Source: Nemertoderma westbladi (lineage: Eukaryota; Xenacoelomorpha; Nemertodermatida; Nemertodermatidae). From it: a stretch of DNA of 64,000 bases. The stretch is taken from contig JAUCBJ010000937.1 of assembly GCA_032718475.1 (NCBI GenBank), positions 29,319-93,318 of the forward strand, given 5' to 3'. The notes beneath the pieces are model-generated. The model was not told the origin of the DNA, did no database searches, and saw nothing but the letters and a program-made list of their open reading frames with translations. The stretch's first letter is position 1. Each line of letters starts with the position of its first letter. Shown in pieces: positions 1-13,421 of the stretch. The position numbers and the translations under genes were made by a program.

Positions 1-169
1 ATTGGAATTTTATATATGAAAATTTTTTATTTTTTTTAATTTATCTTTATAAGTGTTTTATAGCGCTTATTTCTGTCTTATATAACCTGTACATATACTA
101 ATTCGTTTATTGTTTTGGTTAGATTCAGCCCTTCTGTAACCTGTGTTTTTGGTGAAAACCTGGTGTTCT

Positions 170-2004
<1,835 letters not shown>

Positions 2005-3008
2005 TGAATCTTTAGTTATTAGTTATTCGTAATATCGTAAAGGCTACAGTTGTGAACCCTGCCACATGAAGTTATTTCCACATAATATACTGCATCATAA
2101 GTAGAGTACTACAGTACACTGTATATGCAGGCCTATTGACTGTCTATACTGTAAATACTGTATAATTAATATGATATTGATATTGATATTGATTTATTGG
2201 TGACGGGACACATAATAGATAACATTTAAGTTGGTATAGACCGTTAGCAATCATACAATTGTTATAGATACAGTACGATATATTTTTGTTATGAATTAAA
2301 ATCAGTATGGTATGAAAAATATATGAACAGTACATCTTGCGCGAGATATATCGATAAAATTTTCACTTAATGGGATAGCCACATGAGGCGGACCTCGTTT
2401 CCATGTGGGTCCCCGTCAATATTACTGTAATATTGACTATGTAAACCAATTCTCCAGGGCAGAATATGTGAAATTGCTTTAAATTTTATTTTTATTTTAT
2501 TTTAAACTTTAAATTTAAAATTTATTCGCCGTCACCCACCCCACAACAATTCATTTACAATATCTGAATTTCTGTCTCATGCAACTAGTCACAAGGACTT
2601 CTATGCTCTATTTTTAACAAATACTGTACATCCTACAGTAGGCTACATGATTTTATCGTTGTAAAATCAAAAGTCTCAATTTAAATAGAAAATATTTCCT
2701 ACATAATTACTGGCAAATCTGGTTTATATACAGTATTCCTTGAAAACCATCATTATTATTATTATATATACAGTATATAAGGGAAGGGAACGCACAGTTT
2801 ATTATATTACAATCATATAAAGCCTTCACAGTGATAATAATGCAGGTGTTTTTAGTTTTTATGTTTACTCAAGGGTAAATCTAGGCCTAGTAAAGATAAT
2901 AATTTTCCTCAGGTTTACTGTATAATGTTTGCTATATGTTAAAAGAAAAGTATAATTTTTATTATATTAGAAGCATATAACTTTAGATTGATCATAGTCT
3001 CCTTTACT
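2005..3008. other. Non-coding interval upstream of the lectin gene
   Basis: I see no supported gene. It should include the lectin promoter. At 2163-2198 a short (ATTGAT)-like run ending in GATTTATTGG resembles the simple-repeat tail of a minus-strand LINE, followed by about 140 bp of possible LINE 3' sequence, but no coding part can be read. Confidence 0.5.
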
Positions 3009-4712
3009 ACTAGGATCGGCATGCTGCATTGCAGCTGCATTTTTAAGAATGCTGTGCCGGCTTGTCAACAAAATTGCACCGCCACAACTCCCTATCACCC
3101 ATGAAATTTGCTAGATCATCCGCATCTTCAAGGCCAGTGTCCTTTAAGATGCGTCTCAAGAAAGTCATGGGCTGTCCACCATGCTTATTCACTCCATGAG
3201 GCTGCCAAAGTACAAGATTATGCACTGGCTGGTCCTCACTGCGAAAGCAATGTCCTGCAAAGCGGAGGCGATTTTGTTCTAGTGTCAAGCTTGGGTGAAC
3301 CAATGAGACACCTCCAATGTTATATAGTGTCTGGTTGGAGATGTGTGCATTGTACTTGACACAATGAACCCGGCGTAGGATTCTTGTAAATGTGTCATCC
3401 AGAGATTTGTTGTCCTCAGCAGTTAGAGCCCATCATGGACTCCCGTAGAGGAGTACTGGAACTACTGCTGCTCTAAATAATCGGACCTTAAGTTTCCGAT
3501 TAATTCTCGGTGACTTCCAAATCCTGGAAAGCCTATTCAAGGCTGCCCATGCCTTTCCCTTACGTATTCGAAGGTCCTCACCTGACTTCCGGATCCATGA
3601 TCCCAGGTAACAGAAGTCGTCCACATGCTTAAGCATACCATCCTTTGAGCTTATGCTCATCCGATCACAGACTTGCTGAGGACTTTCAAAGTTAACTGTC
3701 AAAATTTTGATCTTTCTGGAGTTAATAAAAAGACCAACACTAGAAGCAGCATGTTCTAATGAGCTGAGGAGCCGTTGGGCTCCCTCTAATGATTCTGAGA
3801 GTACTCCTAAGTCATCAGCAAAGTCTAGATCAGTTAGGTACTTGGCAGGATTTCCTCGACTTCTGGAGCCCGTAGGTGGAGTTATCATCACCCCATCATC
3901 ATTATGATGATCTAAGGACATGCGTAGAACATAGTCAACCACAATAATGAACAAGAATGGTGCAAGTGTGTCTCCTTGGAGGACGCCCCATAACACTTCA
4001 AATGGTTCTGCATCACCGTCAACAGTAGACACAAATGTTGTCGAACCATCGTATACTGATCTGATTGCTGCAATAATTTCATCAGGAATCCCATATAATG
4101 AAAGTATACTGAACATACGTGAGCGAGAGACTGAATCAAAGGCCTTGAAGAAGTCAACAAAGATAACAGCCAGATGCCTGTCTTTCTTTTTTGATAATTC
4201 TTCAATTATCCTTCTAAGTGCCAAAATGGGCTCCATGGTCCCACGACCTTTACGGAACCCATTCTGATTTCCACGGAGCAGTCTCTCAATGGGATCCCTG
4301 ATGCGATTTAATAGAATCATATTGTATAGCTTTGCAGCAATCGAGATTCCCCGAAAAGAACCATAGAGTGTTAGGTTGCCCTTCTTGGGAACTGGCACCA
4401 ACTTATTTGTTTTCATTTCTTGTGTGACTCTTGTTGTTCGGTACATGTCTACTATGATGGGATAGATGAGCTTTAAACACTCAGGTATTTTAAAGACCTC
4501 AGGGGGAACACCATCTATTCCACTGGCACGATTGGTCTTAATGCTCTTTGCAGCAGCCTTCACTTCTGCAAAGGAGATATCGCCAATGGGAATATCTGGG
4601 AGTACAGACTCAGACACTTTTACTTCTATAAAGTTCTAATAAGTACCCTGTCATTATTGAGGAGCTTTTCAAATTGGGCTTTCCAACCATTGAGGCGATC
4701 GGCTGGTGATCT
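3009..4712 (-). mobile_element. RTE-like LINE copy A, 5'-truncated reverse transcriptase
   Basis: This is a minus-strand copy of the LINE seen full length at 25961-29709. It covers most of the reverse transcriptase (4617-3433 open, with QNGFRKGRG, VDFFKAFDS, LQGDTLAPF and the catalytic FADD) and continues in the same frame to 3043. The frame is cut by one TGC-to-TGA change at 3433-3435 (C of the SPCWAL motif). It lacks the endonuclease and stops matching the full-length copy at about 4712, the usual 5' truncation of target-primed integration. The 3' end carries the family's TAG-type tail at 3005-3012. A possible short target duplication (CATAGTCTC) is at 2993-3001 and 4720-4728. The copy is dead. 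Confidence 0.9.
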
Positions 4713-4805
4713 CCTTTAACATAGTCTCTCCCTTTGTCTCTCCCTTTGTACAGTAAGTTGGGTCGAATGAAGAGTGGCTAGACTAGACAGGTAATTAACC
4801 ACGTG

Positions 4806-5267
4806 GAGGTCCGATTATTTAGAGCAGCAGTAGTTCCAATACTCCTCTATGGGAGTCCATGCTGGGCTCTAACTGCTGAGGACACCAAATCTCTGGATGG
4901 CACATTCACAAGAATGTTACGCCGGGTTCATTGTGTCAAGTACAATGCACACATCTCCAACCAGACACTATATAACATTGGAGGTGTCTCATTGGTTCCC
5001 TCAAGCTTGACACGGGAACAAAGTCGCCTCCGCTTTGCAGGACATTGCTTTCGCCGTGAGGACCAGCCAGTGCATAATCTTGTACTTTGGCAGCCTCATG
5101 GAATGAATAAGCATGGTGGACAGCCCATGGCTTTCTTGAAACAAGACACTGTAAGGACACTGGCCTTGAAGATGCGCATGGGTTATAGGGAGTTGTGGCG
5201 GCGAAATTTTCTCGACAAGCCGGTACAGAATTCTTAAAAATGCAGCTGCAATGCAGCATGCCGATCC

Positions 5268-5299
<32 letters not shown>

Positions 5300-5301
5300 A
5301 C
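4806..5301 (+). mobile_element. RTE-like LINE copy B, 3' fragment
   Basis: A plus-strand fragment covers the last ~145 codons of the same LINE family, from RLFRAAVVP to the C-terminal DKP...NS, with a small deletion near 5145-5185 compared with the full copy. It ends in a clean (TAG)n tail at 5266-5299. It lies about 90 bp from copy A and in the opposite direction. No function remains; it shows the family's 3' tail best. Confidence 0.9.
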
Positions 5302-6158
5302 CAGATGGATGTTCCATTCTCTGATGTCAACTCGACCACCTTCTGGCATTCTTGTGGGTACCTTTCAAGCACACGTTCTGAGTCTTCTTATTAGGAACAT
5401 TAGCCATATTTATCCAGTTTATCAAATGGTGCACATTTGTCCGGGAAGACCAGACTGCAAAGCCAAAGGAATTCTCTCTCATACCTGTATGTCTGACACA
5501 GCCCACGTACCACGTCCCAGAAAGCACAACTTGATCATAGATGTGTTATTCACTAATATATAAACTCGCCCCCTGATAAATGAAAATCACCGCCGTTATT
5601 ATAGTAGTTATTAGGCCCTACTGTGAAAATCCCTCAATTGTCATGAAAACAACCTGTTGCAACGGAAATTGGAAATCTGTTGTTGCTAAAGTAAATAAAG
5701 ATCAACCAAAACACAATTTTGAACTATTATTTATCATCTGATGCTTCTTTATGCTGAAAAACACAAAATATTACAACAATTTTCAACCGAACTAGAAAGA
5801 AAACTCCCTTGCTATGATTATAACTTCTGTATTAATAGGTATAGTAGAATCCACACATATTTTTAATATCCTTAACTTATTTACTTCTAATGTAAATATA
5901 AAGCAAAATAGGTAAGTGCTACTACTGTACATAATAAGCAAATATGCCCGTTGTTATAGTAACAACAAGGACTTCGCGTGTGATCATAGGTAAACTATTA
6001 AGAATTTATTTATATTAGGAAATATTAATAACATTTTATTATTATTATTAGTAAACTATTAAGGTACTACTATATGTACTAACCAAACGAGATACATGGA
6101 CGCAGTTGAAGTATGTACAAATCAATCCATCAACTAAAATGGGTTGTATTTTACATTC
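5302..6158. other. Non-coding interval, no gene recognised
   Basis: Nothing here is supported as a gene. A minus-strand open stretch at 5327-5527 has no recognisable motif. At 5950-5966 there is a near-palindrome, GTTGTTATAGTAACAAC, which loosely fits the RFX X-box pattern and lies 1.7 kb upstream of LRRC23. Confidence 0.5.
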
Positions 6159-6782
6159 ATGGTAACTGCATCTCACATGGTAACTGCATCTCACATGGTA
6201 ACTGCATCTCACATGGTAACTGCATCTCACATATGGTAACTGCATCTCACATGGTAACTGCATCTCACATGGTAACTGCATCTCACATGGTAACTGCATC
6301 TCACATATGGTAACTGCATCTCACATGGTAACTGCATCTCACATGGTAACTGCATCTCACATGGTAACTGCATCTCACATGGTAACTGCATCTCACATGG
6401 TAACTGCATCTCACATGGTAACTGCATCTCACATATGGTAACTGCATCTCACATGGTAACTGCATCTCACATATGGTAACTGCATCTCACATGGTAACTG
6501 CATCTCACATGGTAACTGCATCTCACATGGTAACTGCATCTCACATATGGTAACTGCATCTCACATGGTAACTGCATCTCACATATGGTAACTGCATCTC
6601 ACATGGTAACTGCATCTCACATGGTAACTGCATCTCACATAGTAACTGCATCTCACATGGTAACTGCATCTCACATGGTAACTGCATCTCACATGGTAAC
6701 TGCATCTCACATGGTAACTGCATCTCACATGGTAACTGCATCTCACATGGTAACTGCATCTCACATGGTAACTGCATCTCAC
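6159..6782. repeat. 18-bp minisatellite, about 34 units
   Basis: Tandem unit ATGGTAACTGCATCTCAC (18 bp), nearly perfect. Several units are 20 bp because of an extra AT that creates CATATG (for example near 6230, 6304, 6431, 6469, 6545, 6585). One unit has ATAGTAAC near 6638. The long open frames across it on both strands follow from the unit being a multiple of three. Confidence 0.97.
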
Positions 6783-6925
6783 TTGACGAAACATTCCAGA
6801 AGCGAAACATTTCCAATTTATGTGCCTGCCAATCAATTTCTAAGGAGGGGGAACATGTATTAGAGAATGGTTAAAAAAATTATGATATTTATCGTAAAAG
6901 GACGTTTTATGAAGTATTCTGAGTA

Positions 6926-6939
6926 TTTGCCATGGCAAC
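6926..6939. promoter_or_regulatory. RFX X-box-like palindrome (TTTGCCATGGCAAC)
   Basis: The sequence differs by one base from the symmetrical X-box GTTGCCATGGCAAC, the RFX-family site found in promoters of ciliary genes. It lies about 750 bp before the start codon of LRRC23, a ciliary gene, which supports a regulatory role. Function is inferred. Confidence 0.5.
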
Positions 6940-7265
6940 CGTGTTTTGAAAATTACCACAATCGATTCTCTGATGGCGATTTAGTCGGGGTAGGTAAGGG
7001 TTATATTATAATTCTGTAGGGGCCTTGGAAAATTATGTTTTCCGCCTGACCCTCTGTAATATGTTACACTTAATAATAAAATGCGAATTTTTCGATTTTC
7101 ATATTCAGCCTATTTTTGCCCTTCATCATAGCAATTTTCTTGCTTATGTATAATTTTATGCATGTTGGCCATTTTTAAATCATAAAATTTAAGAGAAACT
7201 TACTTCTTCCACACGGTTCTTAGAAGGTATTGTAATATATAAATTACAGCTGATATAGTAGAGTT

Positions 7266-7278
7266 GTTGCCTGGCAAC
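7266..7278. promoter_or_regulatory. Second RFX X-box-like site (GTTGCCTGGCAAC)
   Basis: Both half-sites, GTTGCC and GGCAAC, match the RFX X-box, sharing a one-base spacer. It is about 410 bp before the LRRC23 ATG and could be close to its transcription start. Inferred from motif and context. Confidence 0.55.
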
Positions 7279-7688
7279 AAATTCAAACTATATTTTCAAC
7301 ATATTCCACTGTGTACTGATGTGCAGAATGTACATGTCGTACCGTTACCGGTACCTTACAGCCTACTGCGTTTAAAAAGCTTTGGGCATACAATTACACT
7401 TCGACTTCTTTATTCTATCAAACTTATAATATTTTTTTGAAAATTAAGTTCACAAACTTGCGTTCATAGTAGGTTAATTCGATTGACCGGTATGCCGCGT
7501 GCCGCGGCCGCCACCAAATGTTACTAGGGTATTCGGTGATTGACTGATATCTGGATATCAGGATATAAATCTTAATACAATTCATCTTTTAGTACAAGCC
7601 AATTTGCTGATTTGTAGTGGCAGCAGGGAAATTTACATAGTGTTTTTTTAATTTGGTGTAATCAAATACCGGTATAGAATATCAAATA

Positions 7689-8735
7689 ATGTCGGATGCA
7701 GAGAACGATAGCGGTGATGTTGGGGAAGAGGAGGTTGAACAGGAAGCCGAAGAAGCTATAGAGAAGGAACTAGATGAAGAAGAAGCCCTGGACGAAGAGA
7801 GGGCCGAAGAAGAAGCTGAAGAAGAAGAAAAGGAAGAACCTCTCCCTGAGGTGCCGCTCACCCTGGAAACCGCGGGGGAAAGTTTGTCGCTGTTGGCTAA
7901 AACCGGCAACGGTTTGGCGCATGCTTACGTGCGACTCGACGCGCAGGAGAAACAATTAACCGAAATCTCCATCCTCAACTGTTTCATTCACGTTCGATAC
8001 CTCGATTTGTCGCTCAACAGCATCAAAGACATCTCCCATGTGAACAACCTCACCCACTTACTGTCACTAAAACTCGAGAGGAACCTGTTGAGCAGCGCTC
8101 GTCTGGACCCGTTGCCGTACTTACAGAACGCGAGTTTCTCCCACAACAGAATCACAACCACCGAGGGAATCGCCCATCCGCTACTCGAAACCATCAACCT
8201 CTCCTTTAACAACATATCCGAGGTGTCGTTTCTTGAGCCAGACAAACTATCCCGTTTGCACACCATAGAACTGCGATCTAACAAACTCACAACAACCGCG
8301 GGTTTCAATATTCCTACATTGAAGAACCTTTTCCTGGCCGCCAATACCATCACTAAGATCGAGGGACTCGATAAATTGGAGAGTCTCGCTATGCTCCATC
8401 TCCGGGACAACCAGATAGAGGAACTTGACGGCTTCCCAGAGTCTCTTAAATCCCTCCAGTACGTTAACCTCAGGGGAAACAACATATCGGACAAGAAGGA
8501 AGTTGTTAAGCTCGTTGGACTTCCGATGTTGAGAGCGTTGGTTATGGCGGAGTGCGCCGCAGCAGACGACGATGACTATAGGATCGAGGTGCTCATCGCG
8601 CTCCGTCGTATCGAGCGGCTCGACAAGGATGAATTTACCGAAGAAGAGAGGCAGGAGGCCGAGGAGTTGTACGAACAGAGACGAATTGAAACGGCGGCCG
8701 CAATGGAAGAAGCTGAAGAACTTGGGGAGGATTAG
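7689..8735 (+). CDS. LRRC23: Leucine-rich repeat protein 23, radial spoke component
   Basis: One uninterrupted 348-residue frame starts at the ATG at 7689. Residues 1-55 are a very acidic Glu-rich tail. Six to eight LRRs follow from about residue 95 to 290 (YLDLSLNSIKDIS, INLSFNNISEV, LHLRDNQIEELDG, YVNLRGNNIS). A capping segment (LRALVMAECAAADDDDYR) and an acidic helical C-terminus with EEERQEAEEL complete the protein. Length and layout match animal LRRC23 (about 340 residues), a radial-spoke (RS3) protein needed for cilia and sperm flagella. The frame is intronless and clearly GC-richer than its surroundings; whether it is a retrocopy or the normal gene cannot be told here. X-box-like sites upstream fit ciliary expression. 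No poly(A) signal is obvious just downstream. Confidence 0.85.
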   Translation: MSDAENDSGDVGEEEVEQEAEEAIEKELDEEEALDEERAEEEAEEEEKEEPLPEVPLTLETAGESLSLLAKTGNGLAHAYVRLDAQEKQLTEISILNCFIHVRYLDLSLNSIKDISHVNNLTHLLSLKLERNLLSSARLDPLPYLQNASFSHNRITTTEGIAHPLLETINLSFNNISEVSFLEPDKLSRLHTIELRSNKLTTTAGFNIPTLKNLFLAANTITKIEGLDKLESLAMLHLRDNQIEELDGFPESLKSLQYVNLRGNNISDKKEVVKLVGLPMLRALVMAECAAADDDDYRIEVLIALRRIERLDKDEFTEEERQEAEELYEQRRIETAAAMEEAEELGED

Positions 8736-10328
8736 TTTGAGAAAACTTATTGTGAATCATAAATTGGGGATATCACTCTTTGGTGGCGCTCATATATCAT
8801 TGAAAATTGGCTTTTTTTACAAGTTTGTCATTGCAAACTACAGAATTAAGACAAATGAACAGGTAACAGGGGTAGGCTTTTCTATACAGAACTAGACTTT
8901 TCTAACAAAAACAATTGGCGATTTTTTATACAGCTGTGCTGTAATATATGTAAAAAGTTGGCGTCTGTAGTGTGATAGAGCTCACATATATATTAGCTTC
9001 ACGATGAATTAATAAGGATGTTATTGCTCATTTAAAATAGGTTTTTTTCTCCGATGGTTTAAATTTTACTATATTTATATATTGATTCTAATATAGGGTA
9101 ATAATTTGTCGCTCGGATTTTACACCTATAAATATATAATAGTTTTTACCCCCACCCATAAAACTATTACTATTACAACCCGTGGGTTTCATATTGTAAA
9201 TATCCTAATCCTACACTTGTAAAAGTCTGTGTACATATATTATATAATTTATTGTAAATGTTATGTTATATGAATGAATTTTATTTAATTTATAATGAAA
9301 CATCTTCTTGTTCACCTCACAAATGAGCACTATGATTAAATGAACAATGGGACCAATAATCGTTAATAATTATAGCAAAGATAAACGGGACAGTAGGATG
9401 ACTAGACTTACAAAAAATAAGATTTTTGCAATATTTCTGATCCCTTACGGGGTCGGCCTGCTTCAGGCAAAAATGACAACTTTAAACTGTAATGGTGTTA
9501 CCGGTAATGGTACAGAATACGATCCCATTTCCCTTTTCATATTTCCCGCCACCGCACACTTAGAAAGGTAATATTGGATTTTTCAATGTTTGTTAAGTGT
9601 GAATGTACAGGAGTAGAGTAAGTGACTTAAAATTGCGTAGTATGACTGTGAGAAGATAGTATTACATATAGATAGTAGTTGCTGTATGTTAATAATGAAT
9701 GTAAACTCACTGAAAAGTATAATCGTTAATAATTTTTTTATATCTATTATAGAATAGATTGAATAAATATAGATTTTCAATACTATGAACAATAACTATT
9801 GCAAAAAATGTCATATAAATGTTGTTCTTTAAATTACTTTATAGTTGTAAATTATGTATTGTAAACTTAAAGAAATAATTATAATCCTTTTAAGCAATGG
9901 GGGCACAGCAGCCCCGGTTAACCCAAACTGTCTGTAGACCTATACTACACATATCGTGAGACAAGGTTGTATTGATGGTTCATTCCATGAAAAGGTCAAC
10001 CTCCCCACTAATTTCGAAAAATGAGATGTAGCTTTGAATTTATACTTATTTAAGGTCAAAATTTATCGTACTTCATGAATTCAGTGCTAAAAATTGTATC
10101 AACACAGGTGGTTTCTCAAAAATAGTCGAATTACAAATAATGCACCTGCTCTGCACAAAATGTGAATAAAAGTGTGCAAAAGTTTCGTTTCCTGTAGGCA
10201 CTTCCTATGACCAATAAATTAACATTTCTGAGCATGTACCAAATCAAAAACAAACCCATTCTCGAATTTTTTTGGTTTCATTTAATTTCACAAGTGTTTC
10301 ATTCCTTTGTAATGAAATCGAAGTTAAT
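8736..10328. other. Non-coding interval after LRRC23
   Basis: I see no supported gene. The first few hundred bases should be LRRC23 3' UTR. A 74-codon frame at 9347-9571 shows no family motif and is not called. Confidence 0.5.
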
Positions 10329-11040
10329 CATGTGATGTCCCATACTTTACCTAAAATAGTGAAATGTTTCGTTTATTCACAGAGATGTAAGTCATCCTAA
10401 TCACCCAGTGGAATGCAAAGCACATTTGTGTTGCGTCATCGTATAAAACAATTAGTTTCATCATTACTCCCTCAGAAATATCATGGCGGCCAATTGAAAA
10501 TTGTCCCATACTTTACCATTAAAATGGCGATTATATTAGTGCACTGTATTAATGTAATATGTGAAGTCGGTAGTGTTATAATACTCTAAGGTCATAGTCG
10601 GCCGTAAGAATATGAGTCTATATTTGAACTGAGAATCATTCCTTAGTCAAGAAATCTTTGGGTTTATGCATGTGAAGTCCCATACTTTACCAAAAAATAG
10701 TGAAATTTTTAATTTATTCACAGAGAAGTAGTCAACTCAGCCCAATCACCCAGTGGAATGCAAAGCACGTTTGTGTTGCGTCATCTTAAGAAACAATTAC
10801 CTGTAGTTTCATAATCTACTCCCCCAGAAACATCATGACGGCCAATTGGAAATTGTTCCATACAAAAAAAGAAATTGTCGCCAATATAATGGCGATTACA
10901 TAAGTGCACTGTCTGTAGGGCAGAAGTGTTATAATGCTTTAGGGTGATAGTAGGGGGAAGCATAGAAGTATGTATTTGAACTAAGAATCATTCCTCAGTT
11001 AACTAATCTTTGAGTTTATGCATGTAAAGAAAGTCCCGTA
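10329..11040. repeat. Diverged ~345-bp tandem duplication, two units
   Basis: Unit 1 (about 10329-10673) and unit 2 (about 10674-11030) begin with TG(A/T)(A/T)GTCCCATACTTTACC. They share long stretches, such as the one around CACCCAGTGGAATGCAAAGC, the GTGTTGCGTCATC block and GGCGATTA. A third start (AGTCCCGTACTTTAC) follows at about 11030 but does not continue. The units differ by scattered substitutions and small indels, so the duplication is not recent. Confidence 0.8.
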
Positions 11041-11149
11041 CTTTACAACAAATTTCAAAAAATTTAGTTTTTTAGCAGATAAGAAGATAGATCAAAAAGT
11101 ACAGTAATTGATACATTTACAGAAAAATGGAAAGAATTTCTAAACTTTT

Positions 11150-11460
11150 CACAGACTACATGTGTACACCAAGATTGGTTATATTTCACCAATGATTGGC
11201 GGACTTATTTCGGTTTTTATCAAAATTTTGAAACTATCGGTACCAACAGACAGACTGTCTGATATGTGACCTTTGATTCCTTAAATCTCAGATTCTTTCC
11301 AAACTTTTGACAGACTTCATCCGTACCAGGTTTGGTTTAATTTCATCTATAAATGACAGAGTTATACAGTATTAGCGATCACAAATTAGACAGATGACAG
11401 ACAACTCCTCAACGGCACCCATATGCTAAGACTTCAGGTAAATTTGTGGGTCGCCCCACA
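11150..11460. repeat. Interspersed repeat family 'A', copy 1
   Basis: Sequence from about 11285 to 11460 (GATTCTTTCCAAACTTTTGAC ... GGCACCCATATGCTAAG ... GTGGGTCGCCCCACA) resembles 25828-25960 continued at 29731-29762. A related partial segment (AAACTTTTCACAGACTACATG) precedes it at 11140-11170. It has no coding content and I cannot assign it to a class. Confidence 0.65.
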
Positions 11461-13415
11461 TTTTGCATCCATATCTTGGTTGGAAATACTTAAGTTGCAC
11501 TTTATTATCACTAATTATCCAGAAATTACTGTTAGGTCAAGTGTAAGAGACCATTTTGACCATAAAATTCGTACAGGTCCCGTACTTTACCTAGCAATGT
11601 CCCATACTTTACCACACACACCACACTGTAAAAAATTAGCAATGTAGCAATTCGTCTGATATTTATATTTATATTTAAGCTTAATAATACAGTTTTATCC
11701 TAAACATCAACTCAACACCGTACCTGCGCACAATTCGCTAAATTTTAAATTGAAATTGAAATTAAAATTGAAATCATAAAATAAAAAAAACCACTTCGTA
11801 CGAATCCGTACTTTACCTTAATTGGACAAGCTGGTGTTTTCTCAAAAGTGACTAAGTCCCGCCACAAGCTTCGCAAAATCAAAGCTGATAATCGAAAGTT
11901 CAATCCAAGCACAATTTTGTGCACATATGTGCTGTGGATAACATTGTACAGGCAATCAAAGTTCAAAATTATGTACGAATGTCTCGTACTTTACTTTGGA
12001 ATGAGCCTGATACAAATCCCATCTCGGCGATTTAACAAATGTTAATTATGGGAAAGGAACAGGTAGCAGTGGCACATTATTCTAACCAAAACAATAAACG
12101 AAGGACAATATCACAGGTTACAGTTTAATTACTGCGAGTTTTTTCCCCTGAAAAACGTTGGATTTTGATTGCGTAACGAGACCTCCCTTTGATTATTATC
12201 TTAATAGATAATATCTAAATCATAAAATCAAATTCTATCCAAAAAAAACATAATGATATAGCTAACTAGTAAAGAACAACTAAGTGCTACAGAGCATCAC
12301 AAAATTCAAGATAAAATACGCTTCATAAGGTACCCCGCCAAATTCATAAAATTAACACAAAATTAGCTAATAAAGGTTACGAAAAATACGAAAATATAGC
12401 AACACATGTTATACAATGAAATAAGTGCCACAACACAGTCTTTAAATATATTATTTTTTAAAAAGTATGTGACGGACAAACTTTTGGAAAACGGCCAAAG
12501 TATAATTCCAACAATTCGCTGATGACTCGCAGTTCGGATTCGCCCCACATTAAAACTAATGGAGAGTCTCAATTCCAGTTGGGATATAAAGGAATTCATT
12601 CAGGTGAGATTTCATGTCTGCGGAGTGTGAATACTCATTTAAATTGAAATAAATCAACATTAATTTATTGAAACAGCAAGATTAATTTACCATTTACTTA
12701 ATTATTAACCCAGAACAATTATTTAATTCGAATTCTGAGATATTGTGGAACTTATAAGGTAGATCAGGATATGTATAATGTGTAACTTTATACGGCGGTT
12801 TACTTTATACCCGGCGACTATTACAGATACCGTACAGTACGACTACAAATTATTTAAACTTTCCATGTGATGTACCGGAGCACCGATAGGCCTACGCTAC
12901 AGTTCCGGTATTTCGAATCAGTATGCTAATGATATATGAATTAAATTTATCGGTACGAGTAAACAGCACCATCTGTCGCTAATAATATGCTACATTAACA
13001 CTATTGTACTACAATTTCAATTTATTTTTAACACTTAATTTTTAAGAAAAAAAAGCCAGTCTATAATTACATATTTCAAATATGTAATAAAATGAATCCA
13101 TTTAGTAATCTAACGCTTGATAACATTACAGTTATCTTTTCTATTACAAAATCCTCGCTTAGATTTTAATACGCGTAGCACTATAATTTGCAATAATTTT
13201 ACATTACAGGACCTAAAGTAAATATATGGATATGCTATACTACCAACGGTACTGATGAGTATCTATGAATTAATACATTAAAGTGATTTGTTCGTTAAAA
13301 CGTTATTACTAAAGGTTGGAAGCTAAGCGCATAAATAATTTAGTTAAAATCAATAGCCTCAACAAGTACCGTTACTTGTATGAAGAAGCACGCATGTCAA
13401 CACTAAGTTATATAT
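11461..13415. other. Non-coding interval with short dispersed repeats
   Basis: I see no gene. CCGTACTTTACC-type words recur at about 11580, 11600, 11808 and 11985. At 12050-12170 lies a copy of a dispersed repeat (GGAAAGGAACAGGTAGCAGT ... AACCAAAACAATAAAC) also found at 32940-33060 and, inverted and shorter, at about 85-140. Confidence 0.55.
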
Positions 13416-13421
13416 TTTATT
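13416..13421 (-). terminator. Poly(A) signal AATAAA directly after the XDH-like stop codon
   Basis: On the minus strand the TAG stop (13424-13422) is followed without a gap by AATAAA. If used, the 3' UTR would be only about 15-30 nt. Confidence 0.5.

Larger units (their letters stand above)
6783..7688. other. Upstream region of LRRC23
   Basis: Non-coding stretch between the minisatellite and the LRRC23 start codon. It probably holds the promoter and 5' UTR. The only specific signals I see are the two RFX X-box-like sites listed separately; there is no convincing TATA box. Confidence 0.5.

Noticed and set aside
5327-5527. Minus-strand 66-codon frame next to LINE copy B
   Set aside because: No recognisable domain; the only support is a donor-like GGTATGAG, which is weak.
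6048-6863. Reading frames of repeated MQLPCE / MVTASH on both strands
   Set aside because: They follow from the 18-bp unit being a multiple of three; no start context or flanking coding sequence.
9347-9571. 74-codon frame downstream of LRRC23, possible exon with donor GAAAG|GTAATA
   Set aside because: No family motif, no partner exon and poor composition.
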